A stretch of DNA of 64,000 nucleotides from Candidatus Vicinibacter affinis (GCA_016714365.1 JADJNH010000006.1:186001-250000), one strand, 5' to 3'; positions 16,421 through 26,008 are shown, counted from the stretch's first letter. Made by a program: numbers and translations. The notes: a model not told the origin generated them from the letters alone.

Positions 16421-18721
16421 TTATTTTGGTCTTTTTGATTGTGGCTTAAATTCTCTTGTTTCTTCAATTTTAACACCCTTTGAATCATGCTTTGCTCTTA
16501 AGGTTTCTTTTTTATGATAAACTTCATAATTTTCATAACCCTTCCTAACTGCTTTCACCTCCCAATCAAAATTAAAATTTCCTTTTCCTCCTTTCAATTC
16601 TTTTACTCTGAATCCATTCGCATTTTTCTCCACTACTGCAATACCATAAGTATCCGAATATGCAGGTGTCAACTGTACGGTTAAAGATTGCGTGTTCACC
16701 ACTTTTTTAAAATGATCTGAATAAGATACAAACGCTTCTCCATTGATCAATTCTCCACTGCCCCGCTCATAAGCCCCAGCTTCAGGTCCTTCCACACATG
16801 CATACCAAATTTCCTGACCACTTTCCACAGGATCATCCATTCGAAAACTTTTTACATCTCCAAACACAACTCCCTGACCAAATGTATTCAAATACATACC
16901 TGCAGATTCTCCACCTGCACCATCACCTATCCCCAAAAAAGGATAATTTGGACCAACACTACTGTAACCTGCATATACATTTAATTGGTTGGTGTTAGTG
17001 TTGCCGATATACATTTCCCCGGTAGAACTCGTACTTAGCAACTCAATCACCTCACGATTAGTTTTTGCAGAAGACAGACTGAAATAAGGTTGTGTCTGAT
17101 CACTTACCAGAGAAGTCATATTAATTCTTTCCTTCCCAAATTTATCATACAGATGAATCCCACCTCCCCATGTTGCCGCATTGTTAAGAGAAACAATGGA
17201 TTTACTTCCATTGTAGTACACGAGTGTACTGTCATTCACATCCACCCCTGCATACTCAAGCGGTGCGTCTTTGGTCTTGCGGTAAATTTCAAACTCATTG
17301 GCAAAAAGATGTGAACCGCGATCCGGGGAAGCCATGTCAAAATGGATTTCATAAGGGTTGAAAAATGATTTAATGGATTTATCCGTAGGATCATAATTCC
17401 AAAATTCCATTTCAGCATACGGACTTCCTATTTCAAAAGCATTGATTCCCATAAGATAACTGGCCCCACTGTTCATTGAAAATACTCCAGGATGCAAAAT
17501 GGTTTTTGACTTCGTTGTTCCAATCAACTTACTCATGTTAATTCCAATAGGTGAGACATAGGTGCTGTCCGAACCTTTTGCTGTGATGAGTTGATTTTGT
17601 GTCAAATAACTAGCATTAGATGCATTTACTTTTTGGACATTTAAAGGATCTTCCAAAACTACTTCATTACCTGATTTTTTCCATACTGACGCACCACTTC
17701 CAGGACCTGCACTTAAAGGAAAATGCTTCCATTCACCTAAAGAAAAAACCAACACATCCCCGGAGTCAGGCGGCGTAGCACTTAATGGAAATCCATTCAA
17801 TTTGACCACTTTTGGACCAGGATAGGTTCCCGACAAATCACCTGATGCCACACTGTTTACCAACAAATCATTGGCTGCATCTGCATCCACATTCGCAGGA
17901 ACCCATTGACTTCCATTCCACAAAAGCGCCTGATTAATCATAGGTTGCACATCCTGAACCAAACGTCCCTGAAGTCCGGCCACCTTAGGCGCAGGAAGTG
18001 TCCCGGATAAATCCCCACTCATCAGACTGTTAATCGTAACATCGTTGGCTGGATCATTGTCCACATTAGCCGGAATCCATCCGGACCCATTCCAAACGAG
18101 AGCCTGATTTATTAATGGATTTATGTCCTGTATAGGCCTACCCTGCAAGGCTACTACTTTTGGTGCAGGCAAAGTACCGTTCAAATCTCCTCCAACGGCA
18201 GAGCCATTTTTCAAATCATCATTCGGATCCGGATCACCAATATTGGTAATTCTATTACCGGAAATCTGGATTCCTGGTCCCGCCTCAAGTTTTGTTTTTT
18301 CAGCATATAATGCATAAGGGACACTAAGGAAAGGAGAAACTCCTGAAAGTTCATAATTTATGCCCCCATTAGGATCAATTTCTGTTTTTAGAAAGTAACT
18401 TCCATTTGACCAATCGACCTGATCAAATCTTCCTGCCAGTGGGAAACCATATCCAATTAAAACATTTGCCAATCCAAACTCATTGGTTATGGTGCGGTGT
18501 TCTTCTGAATAAATCAGCACACCTGTTGCAGAACCTTTGAGAATTGAAAATCGAATGTTGACGTTTTTTCCATTCAATGGTTTGCCGGTATTGTCCCTGA
18601 CGATGGTTTGAAAATTTAGTCCGTTGGGTGCCTGAGCCTTGCCAATGCTTGTCCAACCTAATATTATGAACACACAAAGTATTCCAAGCAATAAATTTTT
18701 ATGTTTTAGAATTTTATTCAT
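16421..18721 (-). CDS. Fibre-like surface protein, S74-less member of the pair
   Basis: A 766-residue exported protein (signal peptide MNKILKHKN...SIGKAQ). The first 140 residues, QAPNGLNFQTIVRDNTGKPL through SPFLSVPYALYAEKTKLEAG, are nearly the same as in the upstream gene at 18753-21431. Three repeats of about 60 residues follow, each containing SGDLSGT(L/Y)P(A/G)PKV and NQALLWNGSQWVPANVD, as in trimeric fibre shafts. A C-terminal domain from about residue 630 (EIWYACVEGPEAGAYERG, LTVQLTPAYSDTYGIAVVEK) replaces the S74 chaperone; this domain recurs at the end of fibre-like proteins but has no known function. No T9SS signal is seen. It lies 31 bp downstream of its relative in the same operon. 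It probably forms an extracellular trimeric filament; this is inference. Confidence 0.72.
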   Translation of the reverse strand: MNKILKHKNLLLGILCVFIILGWTSIGKAQAPNGLNFQTIVRDNTGKPLNGKNVNIRFSILKGSATGVLIYSEEHRTITNEFGLANVLIGYGFPLAGRFDQVDWSNGSYFLKTEIDPNGGINYELSGVSPFLSVPYALYAEKTKLEAGPGIQISGNRITNIGDPDPNDDLKNGSAVGGDLNGTLPAPKVVALQGRPIQDINPLINQALVWNGSGWIPANVDNDPANDVTINSLMSGDLSGTLPAPKVAGLQGRLVQDVQPMINQALLWNGSQWVPANVDADAANDLLVNSVASGDLSGTYPGPKVVKLNGFPLSATPPDSGDVLVFSLGEWKHFPLSAGPGSGASVWKKSGNEVVLEDPLNVQKVNASNASYLTQNQLITAKGSDSTYVSPIGINMSKLIGTTKSKTILHPGVFSMNSGASYLMGINAFEIGSPYAEMEFWNYDPTDKSIKSFFNPYEIHFDMASPDRGSHLFANEFEIYRKTKDAPLEYAGVDVNDSTLVYYNGSKSIVSLNNAATWGGGIHLYDKFGKERINMTSLVSDQTQPYFSLSSAKTNREVIELLSTSSTGEMYIGNTNTNQLNVYAGYSSVGPNYPFLGIGDGAGGESAGMYLNTFGQGVVFGDVKSFRMDDPVESGQEIWYACVEGPEAGAYERGSGELINGEAFVSYSDHFKKVVNTQSLTVQLTPAYSDTYGIAVVEKNANGFRVKELKGGKGNFNFDWEVKAVRKGYENYEVYHKKETLRAKHDSKGVKIEETREFKPQSKRPK

Positions 18722-18752
18722 GATGATTATATTTCAATTTACTGTTCAATAT

Positions 18753-21431
18753 TTACTTGTTTAATTTTTCCAATTGGCTTAACCTTAACTCCAAATTTTC
18801 CAATTGATTTAATTTACTCTTTAATTGTTCTATCTCTAGTTTTTGGGCATTAATTATTTGTTGTTGTTCTTGTACAGACTTAACCAAAGGCACCACGAAT
18901 TCCGCGTAACGCAATCCGTAAAAATCATTTTCATTTTGAGGTCTGTCAACACCACTGAATTGAAAACCACACGCATCTGAGGCCTTTTGCACTTCCTGGG
19001 CAATGAATCCCGTTTGCCGCACTGGGTTGAATGAATTTGCTGCAGTAGAATTTTGATTGCGTAGAAAACTCTTTCTGTTTTCTGATTTAATTCCTTGAAC
19101 CGTCTCGAGTTGATCGATATCCAACACATAACTTACTGGCCTTAATTTTAGAATAAAATCCAGACCAATTACATTTTCTACCACATCTTTTTTAAATCGT
19201 CCATCAGAAATATTTGTCCAGGATTTATAGCCACCTATGGAAACAGTTGTGGCGTCTCCTATACGTATCTGGTTACTTGCATTTACTCTGGAATCTGCTC
19301 CAATGGCTGTACTTTTAGATAGATTAATACTTCCATTGTTGGTTGAATTATGGCCTATATAGGTGCAGGATTCATTTAATGCACCTACTGACCCGGCTGA
19401 ATTTCCGACGGCTGTGTTGTTATACCCATTTTTATTCTCATACAATGCATATGTACCCAATGCGGTATTGAACACTCCTTGATAATTATTTTTCATTGAT
19501 TCTGCTCCAACTGAAGTATTGTTGATTCCGGTATAATTTTCCGAAAGCGAATTGCTTCCCACTGCAGTATTGTACGAACCGGATTCATTGGAAAATAATG
19601 CACCTAATCCCACCGCAGTGTTTACGTTTCCATTTATATTGCCAAACATGCTGGTGGATCCAATTGCAGTATTCCCAAATCCATCAAAGTTTGCACTTAA
19701 AGAATTTGTACCAATGGCTACATTAGTATACCCTGTTTCATTTGCAAATAAGGTATGATAACCTAATGCAGAATTGGAATGACCGGATGTATTGGAAAAA
19801 AGTGAACCCGCTCCACTTGCAACATTGTTGTTGCCGTTTATATTGGAATACAAGGCCAAAGTACCAAATGCAGAATTGCCTGATCCAACTGTATTAGTAT
19901 ATAAAGTTTTGGATCCGACTCCGACATTTTCAATCCCCTGATTTTCATTAAGTGACCCACTTCCGTTATTAAACAAAGATGAATCGCCTATTGCTACAAT
20001 ATTACTCCTGTTGTTGTAAAACATCGCTGCAGGACCAATGGCGACATTGCTTCCAATCTTATCACCAATTTCCAAAGCATGAGCACCGATGGCAACGTTA
20101 CTCGACCCGGATCGGTTGTTATGCAAAGCACTTCTTCCCACAGCCACATTAAAGTTCCCATTTTCGTTAAAAAAACTTGACTCAAAGCCTATTGAAGTAT
20201 TGTGTTTACCATTGACATTATACCACATTGCATAAGTACCCAATCCTGTATTGTGTGTTCCAATAGTATTATTCACACCGCTGAGTTGACCAATAAAAGT
20301 ATTGAAAGATCCTTCTGTAGCATTTGATTTTGGAGTATTTTGTCCACCTGCGTCCTTTCCTAAAAATAAATTGCTGTTATTCCCTTCAATCTCCAACATA
20401 GTAGAACCAAAAGGATTTTCATGAATGCTAAGTTTCTCTATTCCCTTAACATCAAATCTTATGATATCCTCATTGGGATTTTTCTCTAATTGCACCTGAG
20501 TATTTCCATCCGCATCGTGAATTCTGCTTGCACTTGTCACTGGAAACCTTATGGTGTTTCCATTGCTGATGCTCAACTCCTGGGTTGAGGTATTAAAATT
20601 AAGCGTTTGTAATTCATTGGTATTACTCAAATCACCTGTATTGGTAATGATTTGATTATTTAGTTGAATACCATTGCCCGCTGAATAATTTGGAATAACA
20701 CCGGAAGCCAAATCCTCCAACAAAATAGAACCATTTAATATTTTTGAGGAGCTGACAGAATTGTCACTCAGACCCAATGGTTTGGAGATGGTGCCATCTC
20801 CCGTCAATGTAGTATTCGTCACCACCACTTGTGCCCCCCAGTTATCTGCTGTTGTTGAGAGTGTAACTGATCCTCCACCTTTCGACAAATTCAATTGGTT
20901 ATTGTTCAGGCTTAATATTTGGATTTCATTCATGGAGGAACTATCTTCTGCTGAAATCCGATTACCTTCTACCATTATCCCAGGTCCGGCATCCAGCTTT
21001 GTTTTTTCTGCATAAAGAGCATACGGCACACTCAGGAAAGGACTTATACTGGACAATTCATAATTGGAACCACCATTCGGGTCAATTTCAGTTTTTAAAA
21101 AGAAACCTCCATCCGCCCAATTAATTTGATTGAACCGCCCTAGTAAAGGAAAGCCATAACCAATCAAAACATTAGCTAAGCCAAATTCATTTACACTGGT
21201 TCGATGCTCTTCTGAATAAACAACTTCACCCGTAGTTGAATTTTTCAAAATAGAAAATTGAATATTAATATTTCTTTGGATAATGGGTTTTCCATCTTTA
21301 TCCCTTACTATAGTCTGAAAATTTAATCCATACGGAACCTGAGTCCATCCGGATGAAAAAACAAAAAGAATCAGAATGAACGTCCTGAACACAAGTTGAA
21401 AAACACTCCATAATTTTATTTTCATGATCAT
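18753..21431 (-). CDS. Fibre-like surface protein with YadA-type head repeats and S74 self-cleaving domain
   Basis: An 892-residue exported protein. Its N-terminal 140-residue module is shared with the downstream gene. From about residue 355 to 690 it carries some two dozen 14-residue left-handed-roll repeats (NTAVGLGALFSNESGSY, NTALGTYALYENKNGYN), the head fold of trimeric autotransporter adhesins. Near residue 730, SDGRFKKDV begins a peptidase S74 intramolecular chaperone. The Ser-x4-Lys dyad (S-D-G-R-F-K) used for autocleavage in phage tail spikes is intact, and so is the downstream block TGFIAQEVQKA. The end is a coiled coil (QQQIINAQKLEIEQLKSKLNQLENL). By family knowledge, the chaperone trimerises the chain and is then cut off before the Ser. 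Probably an adhesin or surface fibre; the export route is not evident, since no T9SS signal is seen. The start could be Met 1 or Met 3. Confidence 0.83.
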   Translation of the reverse strand: MIMKIKLWSVFQLVFRTFILILFVFSSGWTQVPYGLNFQTIVRDKDGKPIIQRNINIQFSILKNSTTGEVVYSEEHRTSVNEFGLANVLIGYGFPLLGRFNQINWADGGFFLKTEIDPNGGSNYELSSISPFLSVPYALYAEKTKLDAGPGIMVEGNRISAEDSSSMNEIQILSLNNNQLNLSKGGGSVTLSTTADNWGAQVVVTNTTLTGDGTISKPLGLSDNSVSSSKILNGSILLEDLASGVIPNYSAGNGIQLNNQIITNTGDLSNTNELQTLNFNTSTQELSISNGNTIRFPVTSASRIHDADGNTQVQLEKNPNEDIIRFDVKGIEKLSIHENPFGSTMLEIEGNNSNLFLGKDAGGQNTPKSNATEGSFNTFIGQLSGVNNTIGTHNTGLGTYAMWYNVNGKHNTSIGFESSFFNENGNFNVAVGRSALHNNRSGSSNVAIGAHALEIGDKIGSNVAIGPAAMFYNNRSNIVAIGDSSLFNNGSGSLNENQGIENVGVGSKTLYTNTVGSGNSAFGTLALYSNINGNNNVASGAGSLFSNTSGHSNSALGYHTLFANETGYTNVAIGTNSLSANFDGFGNTAIGSTSMFGNINGNVNTAVGLGALFSNESGSYNTAVGSNSLSENYTGINNTSVGAESMKNNYQGVFNTALGTYALYENKNGYNNTAVGNSAGSVGALNESCTYIGHNSTNNGSINLSKSTAIGADSRVNASNQIRIGDATTVSIGGYKSWTNISDGRFKKDVVENVIGLDFILKLRPVSYVLDIDQLETVQGIKSENRKSFLRNQNSTAANSFNPVRQTGFIAQEVQKASDACGFQFSGVDRPQNENDFYGLRYAEFVVPLVKSVQEQQQIINAQKLEIEQLKSKLNQLENLELRLSQLEKLNK

Positions 21432-21552
21432 TACTTGCTTTTAATTAACTGCGTACAAATTAACCCCTTGAATAAATCAACTGCTCAAAATCTATCCAAA
21501 TTATGATGCAAAATCTAAGGGAATTATTTTTCGACAAAATCAACCTTTAAGA

Positions 21553-22017
21553 TTAACCTTTGATAAAATTGTACTTCACTTTATGATCGGCCAGTTTCGA
21601 ATAAACAAACATAAAATAAGCACCCGCGGATAAGTGATGAACCCTGACCTTATTATTGCTCAATCTACCTCCAAAAACCAAAACCCCATCCATGGAGTAT
21701 ATATCGTATCTTACTCCATCAGGCATTGCAGGATAAAAGTATAACTCACTCAGTGCCGGTACCGGATATAGATAGGATTTTTCAGACGAGCTCCCCTTAG
21801 TCCCAGTATTTATCAAGGGTTCTGGCTGAATTACCCCTCCTGTGGCAAAACCAACAGTCTTATTTCCAATAGTAACCGTTCCAATTTCTCCAACTGAGTA
21901 GTAGAACGAATAATTCGCCGACTTGACACCACCTCCTGCCGCATCTATTGATTGCTGAGACCAACAAAAGAAAACTGACCCGAACACGAATAGAACGAAT
22001 AAAAATTGCTTTTTCAT
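21553..22017 (-). CDS. Small secreted protein with short T9SS-like C-terminus
   Basis: A 154-residue protein with signal peptide MKKQFLFVLFVFGSVFFCWS. The phrase SIDAAGGGVKSANYSFYYSVGEIG plus ATGGVIQPEP is the stretch often found just ahead of T9SS sorting domains in Bacteroidota. The rest, YLYPVPALSELYFYPAM ... LSAGAYFMFVYSKLADHKVKYNFI, looks like a degenerate type A sorting domain. So the protein is almost all signal, with no functional domain of its own. It precedes the fibre-like pair by about 120 bp on the same strand and may be co-expressed with it. Confidence 0.6.
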   Translation of the reverse strand: MKKQFLFVLFVFGSVFFCWSQQSIDAAGGGVKSANYSFYYSVGEIGTVTIGNKTVGFATGGVIQPEPLINTGTKGSSSEKSYLYPVPALSELYFYPAMPDGVRYDIYSMDGVLVFGGRLSNNKVRVHHLSAGAYFMFVYSKLADHKVKYNFIKG

Positions 22018-22252
22018 AGCTACTAAACTATCTTAAATTATTCGCAATTAGAATGATTTCTATCATCTGGCATTATGATTTAAAACAAGATTAGCTTTTA
22101 TTTAAACCACAGTACATTTTGAAATTGTCTCTTGCCAAAGTACCTATAAATTCCAACCAATGAAAACTGCAAGGCCTTATAAGATTTTCTTCACTGCAAT
22201 TACAAGATTTAATTATTTAATCTTGAGTACCAATTTTAACCATAGAAAGAAA

Positions 22253-22260
22253 TAACTTTG
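22253..22260 (+). promoter_or_regulatory. Candidate -7 box (TAnnTTTG) for the MBL-fold gene
   Basis: TAACTTTG is an exact match to the -7 consensus, 19 bp before ATG 22280. It supports that start over the GTG at 22274, which would leave almost no leader. No -33 TTG at proper spacing. Confidence 0.45.
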
Positions 22261-22279
22261 CAAGACACAAAATGTGTAC

Positions 22280-23281
22280 ATGATAAAATCTAACTTAATC
22301 ATTCCATCCAAGTTTTTAAAATTTCTTATTATATCGAGTCTGTTGGTCTGTCTTTTTTTCGCTTGTCATCAAAAAAAAGATATCTATTCTCCTAACAAAA
22401 CCAATTTACCCATAAAGAACCCATATTTGATAATATTGGGGACAACTCAGGATGCCGGTTCACCGCAATCAGGTTGCAAAAAGGATTGCTGTAAAAATTT
22501 ATATCTACATCCAGATCCCACCAGAAAGGTGGTGAGTTTGGGTTTAGTTGATCCTCTAAATGAAAAAAAATATTTATTTGAGGCGACTCCTGATTTTGCG
22601 AGTCAGCTTTGGAATCTGGAAAGCCTTGATAAGCATTCCAAAACGAATGTTCCAGATGGTATTTTTATAAGTCATGCACACATCGGTCATTATACAGGAT
22701 TGATGTATCTGGGAAAAGAATCCATGAATTCAAAAAATGTATTGGTGTATGCCATGCCTCGCATGTCGCAATTTCTTCAGCGAAATGGACCTTGGGATCA
22801 ATTGATCAAACAAGGAAATATTATGCTTCAAACGATGCAGAACAAAGAAAATATTGAGCTCAAAAAAGGATTGAACATTCAACCAATTCTTGTTCCTCAT
22901 CGGGATGAATACTCAGAAACTGTTGGATTTACAATCTACGGACCAAATAAAAAAGCATTATTCATTCCAGACATTGACAAATGGCAAAAATGGGAAACGG
23001 ATATTAAGAAACTGATTGTGCAAATGGACTATGTCTTTATTGATGGAACATTTTATGATGCAGCTGAAATAAACCATAGAAATATTGATGAAATCCCCCA
23101 TCCTTTTATCGTTGAAACCATGAAACTATTTTCCGGTCTGAGCGCCATGGATAAAGCAAAAGTACACTTCATTCATTTTAACCACACCAATCCCGTACTT
23201 AATAATAACAGCAAAGAAGCCAAACAAGTATTGAAGAACGGATATAAGATTGCACAGTTTAATCAAATATTTGAATTATAA
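22280..23281 (+). CDS. PqqB-like metallo-beta-lactamase-fold lipoprotein
   Basis: A 333-residue protein with a lipobox (CLFFAC) after a hydrophobic segment, so probably attached to a membrane. The body has the MBL fold in the PqqB-like branch: LIILGTTQDAGSPQSGC at the first strand with a Cys-rich insert (GCKKDCCKN), then the metal motif SHAHIGHYTGL. In that motif the usual Asp of HxHxDH is Gly, as in several PqqB-type proteins. VPHRDEYSETVGFTIYG and LFIPDIDKWQKW supply the third His and the bridging Asp. The family includes the PQQ-biosynthesis protein PqqB and uncharacterised hydrolases. No other pqq gene is in the window, so PQQ synthesis is unlikely. Substrate unknown. Confidence 0.75.
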   Translation: MIKSNLIIPSKFLKFLIISSLLVCLFFACHQKKDIYSPNKTNLPIKNPYLIILGTTQDAGSPQSGCKKDCCKNLYLHPDPTRKVVSLGLVDPLNEKKYLFEATPDFASQLWNLESLDKHSKTNVPDGIFISHAHIGHYTGLMYLGKESMNSKNVLVYAMPRMSQFLQRNGPWDQLIKQGNIMLQTMQNKENIELKKGLNIQPILVPHRDEYSETVGFTIYGPNKKALFIPDIDKWQKWETDIKKLIVQMDYVFIDGTFYDAAEINHRNIDEIPHPFIVETMKLFSGLSAMDKAKVHFIHFNHTNPVLNNNSKEAKQVLKNGYKIAQFNQIFEL

Positions 23282-23397
23282 ATACATTCCATGTTCCTCA
23301 ATTTAATAAATAAACTAAAGGCTAAGGCAAGTTGTTGAAATAAGCAATATTCATGAAACGAATTAGATCTGTTACCAGCTAAACTCAAGTCAAAAAA

Positions 23398-23985
23398 ATG
23401 AAAGTAGATCAAAACAAAAATATAGACTTTACTCAATTAAAAATAACCTCGAATGGTCCTCTATCCAAAGAATTCATCAAACTCAATTGCAATAATTTTC
23501 AAGAAGCATTTGCCTACATCAAAAAGCTACCCTATAAAAGAAACGAAAACAAATATCTCCCTCTCTCAGTATTGACAGAACAATGTGGAACCTGCAGCAC
23601 CAAACATGCATGTTTAAAAATGTTGGCAGAGGAAAATGAATGGAATCACATTAAACTGTTGATAGGTGTATTCAATATGGATTTAAATTTTAACCATAAA
23701 GTAAATCAAATACTTTCCAGTAATGGACTCTCTCATATTCCGGAGGCTCATTGTTACCTTAAAATTGAAAACCAAATAATGGATTGCACTTTTACAAATG
23801 AGACAGGCGTTAAAATTGATATCACTCATGAAAAGGAAATCGCTGCGAGCCAATCCGGTGATCAAAAGGTAACATACCATAAATCCTATTTAAAAAAATG
23901 GTTAGAGCAACAACCAAACTTAAATTTAACACTGGAAGAAATATGGCACATCAGGGAACTTTGCATCGCAAGTCTGAGCAGCTAA
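23398..23985 (+). CDS. Small transglutaminase-like protein (predicted)
   Basis: A 195-residue soluble protein with no signal peptide. Its core reads EQCGTCSTKHACLK at residues 61-74, followed by EAHCYLKI (His about 121) and QIMDCTF (Asp about 131). This Cys-His-Asp order and the G-x-C-S-x-K-H-A phrase match the transglutaminase/papain-like fold, so Cys66 is the likely nucleophile. It may be a cysteine hydrolase or an inactive binding relative; no precise family is recognised. It abuts the MmcQ/YjbR gene with one base between stop and start, and is the first of four small plus-strand genes. Confidence 0.55.
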   Translation: MKVDQNKNIDFTQLKITSNGPLSKEFIKLNCNNFQEAFAYIKKLPYKRNENKYLPLSVLTEQCGTCSTKHACLKMLAEENEWNHIKLLIGVFNMDLNFNHKVNQILSSNGLSHIPEAHCYLKIENQIMDCTFTNETGVKIDITHEKEIAASQSGDQKVTYHKSYLKKWLEQQPNLNLTLEEIWHIRELCIASLSS

Positions 23986-23986
23986 A

Positions 23987-24307
23987 ATGCTAAACCAAAT
24001 CATGAATCAAATAAAAGCTCTAAAAGAACATTTACTGTCCCTGAATGGATGCAGTGCAGCTCCTCATTTTGAAAAAACTGCCTACCGGACTAAGAAAAGA
24101 ATATTTGCCAGCCTGGATGAAGATAGGAATATCCTTTGTGTAAAACTCTCTCAAGTACAACAATCTGTATTCCTTGGATTGGCAGGCATTGAAAAAGCTC
24201 CCAATAAATGGGGAGATCAAGGTTGGACAAACATTCACATCTGTGAAGCAGGAATGGAAATAATACAGGAAATGTGCGCACTGGCCTATGCCGATGCACT
24301 TTGCTAA
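23987..24307 (+). CDS. MmcQ/YjbR family protein
   Basis: A 106-residue single-domain protein of the MmcQ/YjbR (CyaY-like fold) family. Landmarks are a leading helix, AYRTKKRIFASLDEDRN (the family's K-x-F-A strand), CVKLSQVQQSVFL and the terminal GWTNIHICEAG ... LAYADALC, where the family keeps a W-x-x-(I/V) strand and a final helix. Members are proposed DNA-binding proteins, on limited evidence. It starts one base after the preceding stop, so translation is probably coupled. Met 6 is an alternative start. Confidence 0.8.
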   Translation: MLNQIMNQIKALKEHLLSLNGCSAAPHFEKTAYRTKKRIFASLDEDRNILCVKLSQVQQSVFLGLAGIEKAPNKWGDQGWTNIHICEAGMEIIQEMCALAYADALC

Positions 24308-24440
24308 TTTACAATAATCGGGCTCGTTTAAATATTTCATGGGCGCCACATTTGCATTTTAAAAGTCGTTCTTCTGATTTTGAAAATTAAAAAATTGCCT
24401 GGCATTTAAATGATTGTGTAATTTTATTCCAAAATTACAC

Positions 24441-24803
24441 ATGTATTCAGATCCACCAAATAATTGGCCAAAACCCTATTATGCTGTCATTTTTACCTCT
24501 AAAAGAACACCTGCAGATGAAGGCTATGGAATCATGGCAGACAAAATGGAGGCACTCGCATCTACCCAGGAGGGTTTTCTGGGAATAGAAAGTGCGCGAT
24601 CGGAAATTGGCATTACAGTTTCTTATTGGAACAGTCTTGAGGCCATCAAATCATGGAAAAATAATGCGGATCATATGATGGCCCAGCGCATGGGTAAAAA
24701 AGTATGGTATGAATGGTATCATCTTAGAATCAGTAAAGTTGAGAGAGAATACTTCCATTACATGGACGTTCCAATTGATGAAATAAATTTACAGAAAGGA
24801 TAA
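24441..24803 (+). CDS. Antibiotic biosynthesis monooxygenase (ABM) fold protein
   Basis: A 120-residue ferredoxin-like alpha/beta protein of the ABM/YqjZ group. Strand 1 is YYAVIFTSKR, helix 1 contains ADKMEALASTQEGFLGIES, and the conserved SYWNSLEAIKSWKNNADH follows, then a C-terminal strand KVWYEWYHLRISKVERE. Members are cofactor-free monooxygenases, haem-degrading enzymes or dimeric proteins of unknown role. The frame runs from TTG 24414, but the recognisable domain begins at ATG 24441, which is preferred. It sits 10 bp before the GNAT gene, probably in one transcript. Confidence 0.82.
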   Translation: MYSDPPNNWPKPYYAVIFTSKRTPADEGYGIMADKMEALASTQEGFLGIESARSEIGITVSYWNSLEAIKSWKNNADHMMAQRMGKKVWYEWYHLRISKVEREYFHYMDVPIDEINLQKG

Positions 24804-24813
24804 TTATTTTGAA

Positions 24814-25413
24814 ATGATAAATTTTGATTTTGAGACCGAATATATTCTAGAAAATAATGCTGTTCAATTAAGGCCGCTCAAGTTAATTGATATCGAAAAT
24901 CTACTTCCATTCGCAATGCATGAGGCAGATCTTTGGGAATATTCCCTCGTCTCAGCTGCAGGTGAAGCTAATTTGAAAAATTATATTTCCTCTGCTCTCC
25001 AAAGCAGATCAGAAAGAAAAGAGTATCCTTTCATCATTTGGGATAAGCGCCTCAATCAATTTGCAGGGTCAACAAGATTCTATGACATCCAATCTTTTCA
25101 TGAGACTTTGCAATTAGGCTACACCTGGTACGGAAAAAAATTCCAGGGAACCGGACTAAATAAGCATTGCAAATTTTTGTTATTGGAATTTGCCTTTGAG
25201 CAAATGAATTTTAAAAGAGTTGAATTTCGTGCAGACAATGATAATTTAAGAAGTATTGCTGCAATGAAATCCATTGGGTGTACCGTAGAAGGAGTCTTGC
25301 GATCCAATGTAGTTAAATCAGATGGCGGACGTAGGGACAGCATAGTACTCAGCATACTCAGAGAAGAATGGTTGGGGAATATTAAAAAAATGCTTGGCAA
25401 AAAATGTGAATGA
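24814..25413 (+). CDS. GNAT-family N-acetyltransferase (RimJ/RimL type)
   Basis: A 199-residue acetyltransferase. N-terminal VQLRPLKLIDIENLLPFA is the RimJ/RimL first strand and helix. YTWYGKKFQGTGLNKHCKFLLLEFAF holds the acetyl-CoA pyrophosphate loop (Q/R-x-x-G-x-G/A, here FQGTGLN). FKRVEFRADNDNLRSIAAMKSIGC followed by VEGVLRSNVVKSDG is the family's typical end. Such proteins acetylate protein N-termini or small molecules; the substrate cannot be read. It is last in the plus-strand run and is followed by the hairpin at 25475-25514. Confidence 0.88.
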   Translation: MINFDFETEYILENNAVQLRPLKLIDIENLLPFAMHEADLWEYSLVSAAGEANLKNYISSALQSRSERKEYPFIIWDKRLNQFAGSTRFYDIQSFHETLQLGYTWYGKKFQGTGLNKHCKFLLLEFAFEQMNFKRVEFRADNDNLRSIAAMKSIGCTVEGVLRSNVVKSDGGRRDSIVLSILREEWLGNIKKMLGKKCE

Positions 25414-25474
25414 AGTGGCCATGTAATGCTCACATTTATATTGCTCATTTAAATATAGAATAGATTACAAAAAA

Positions 25475-25514
25475 AAAGTACCATACTCATAACGTTTATG
25501 AGTATGGGTACTTT
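25475..25514. terminator. Long hairpin after the GNAT gene, bidirectional type
   Basis: AAAGTACCATACTCATAA pairs with the segment ending at 25514 (15 or more bp, one bulged G) across a 2-3 nt loop. An A run precedes it (25468-25477), which on the minus strand becomes a U run, and CTTTACTT follows on the plus strand. It can end transcription from both directions. Confidence 0.65.
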
Positions 25515-25936
25515 ACTTCATTCAACTATCTAATCAACTATACCTTTAATTGATTATTTCATATACATTGATAATCTTACAGATATAAATTCCTTCCGCC
25601 CAAATTCACAGAATTAAGAAGGATCGAATAAAGATGATAAATTAGAACGATAATTACCTATCCGATTACACCAATGTGTAATGATTGGAATAATGAGTAA
25701 CTTTTTAAATCAAGCGTCGTATTTAATTAATCAACCAGAAGTGCAAAATCCAGTTGAAAAAATACTAACCCCTATTAACCAAAACTTCATCCTATCCATA
25801 TAATCTTTCGTTTGGATTTGAAAATATAAAAACCTTGATGAGAAAATTGGTATAATATTGCTCCAATTATAATTCTTGCATCCTCAAAGTAACCTTTAAC
25901 TTTTCAAGTGCCTGTTGCTTAGCCCATAAAAAATAT
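25515..25936. other. Non-coding interval between convergent units
   Basis: AT-rich DNA of about 420 bp with stop codons in all frames. No gene, RNA or repeat was recognised beyond the flanking hairpins. Confidence 0.5.
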
Positions 25937-25969
25937 ATCAGGTCCTCAAATTAAATTTAAGAACCTGAT
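25937..25969 (-). terminator. Rho-independent terminator after the coiled-coil lipoprotein gene
   Basis: On the minus strand 14 consecutive pairs (with G-U) form around a 5-nt loop. ATATATTTTTT follows. It lies about 40 bp past the stop at 26009. Confidence 0.8.
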
Positions 25970-26008
25970 AAATAATATATGGAAACCTATTTCAAAAAAC
26001 CATGTTGC

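Noticed and set aside
19400..20400. Regular short repeats that could suggest a CRISPR array
   Set aside because: They encode the 14-residue YadA-type protein repeats, vary in sequence, and lack constant direct repeats and spacers.
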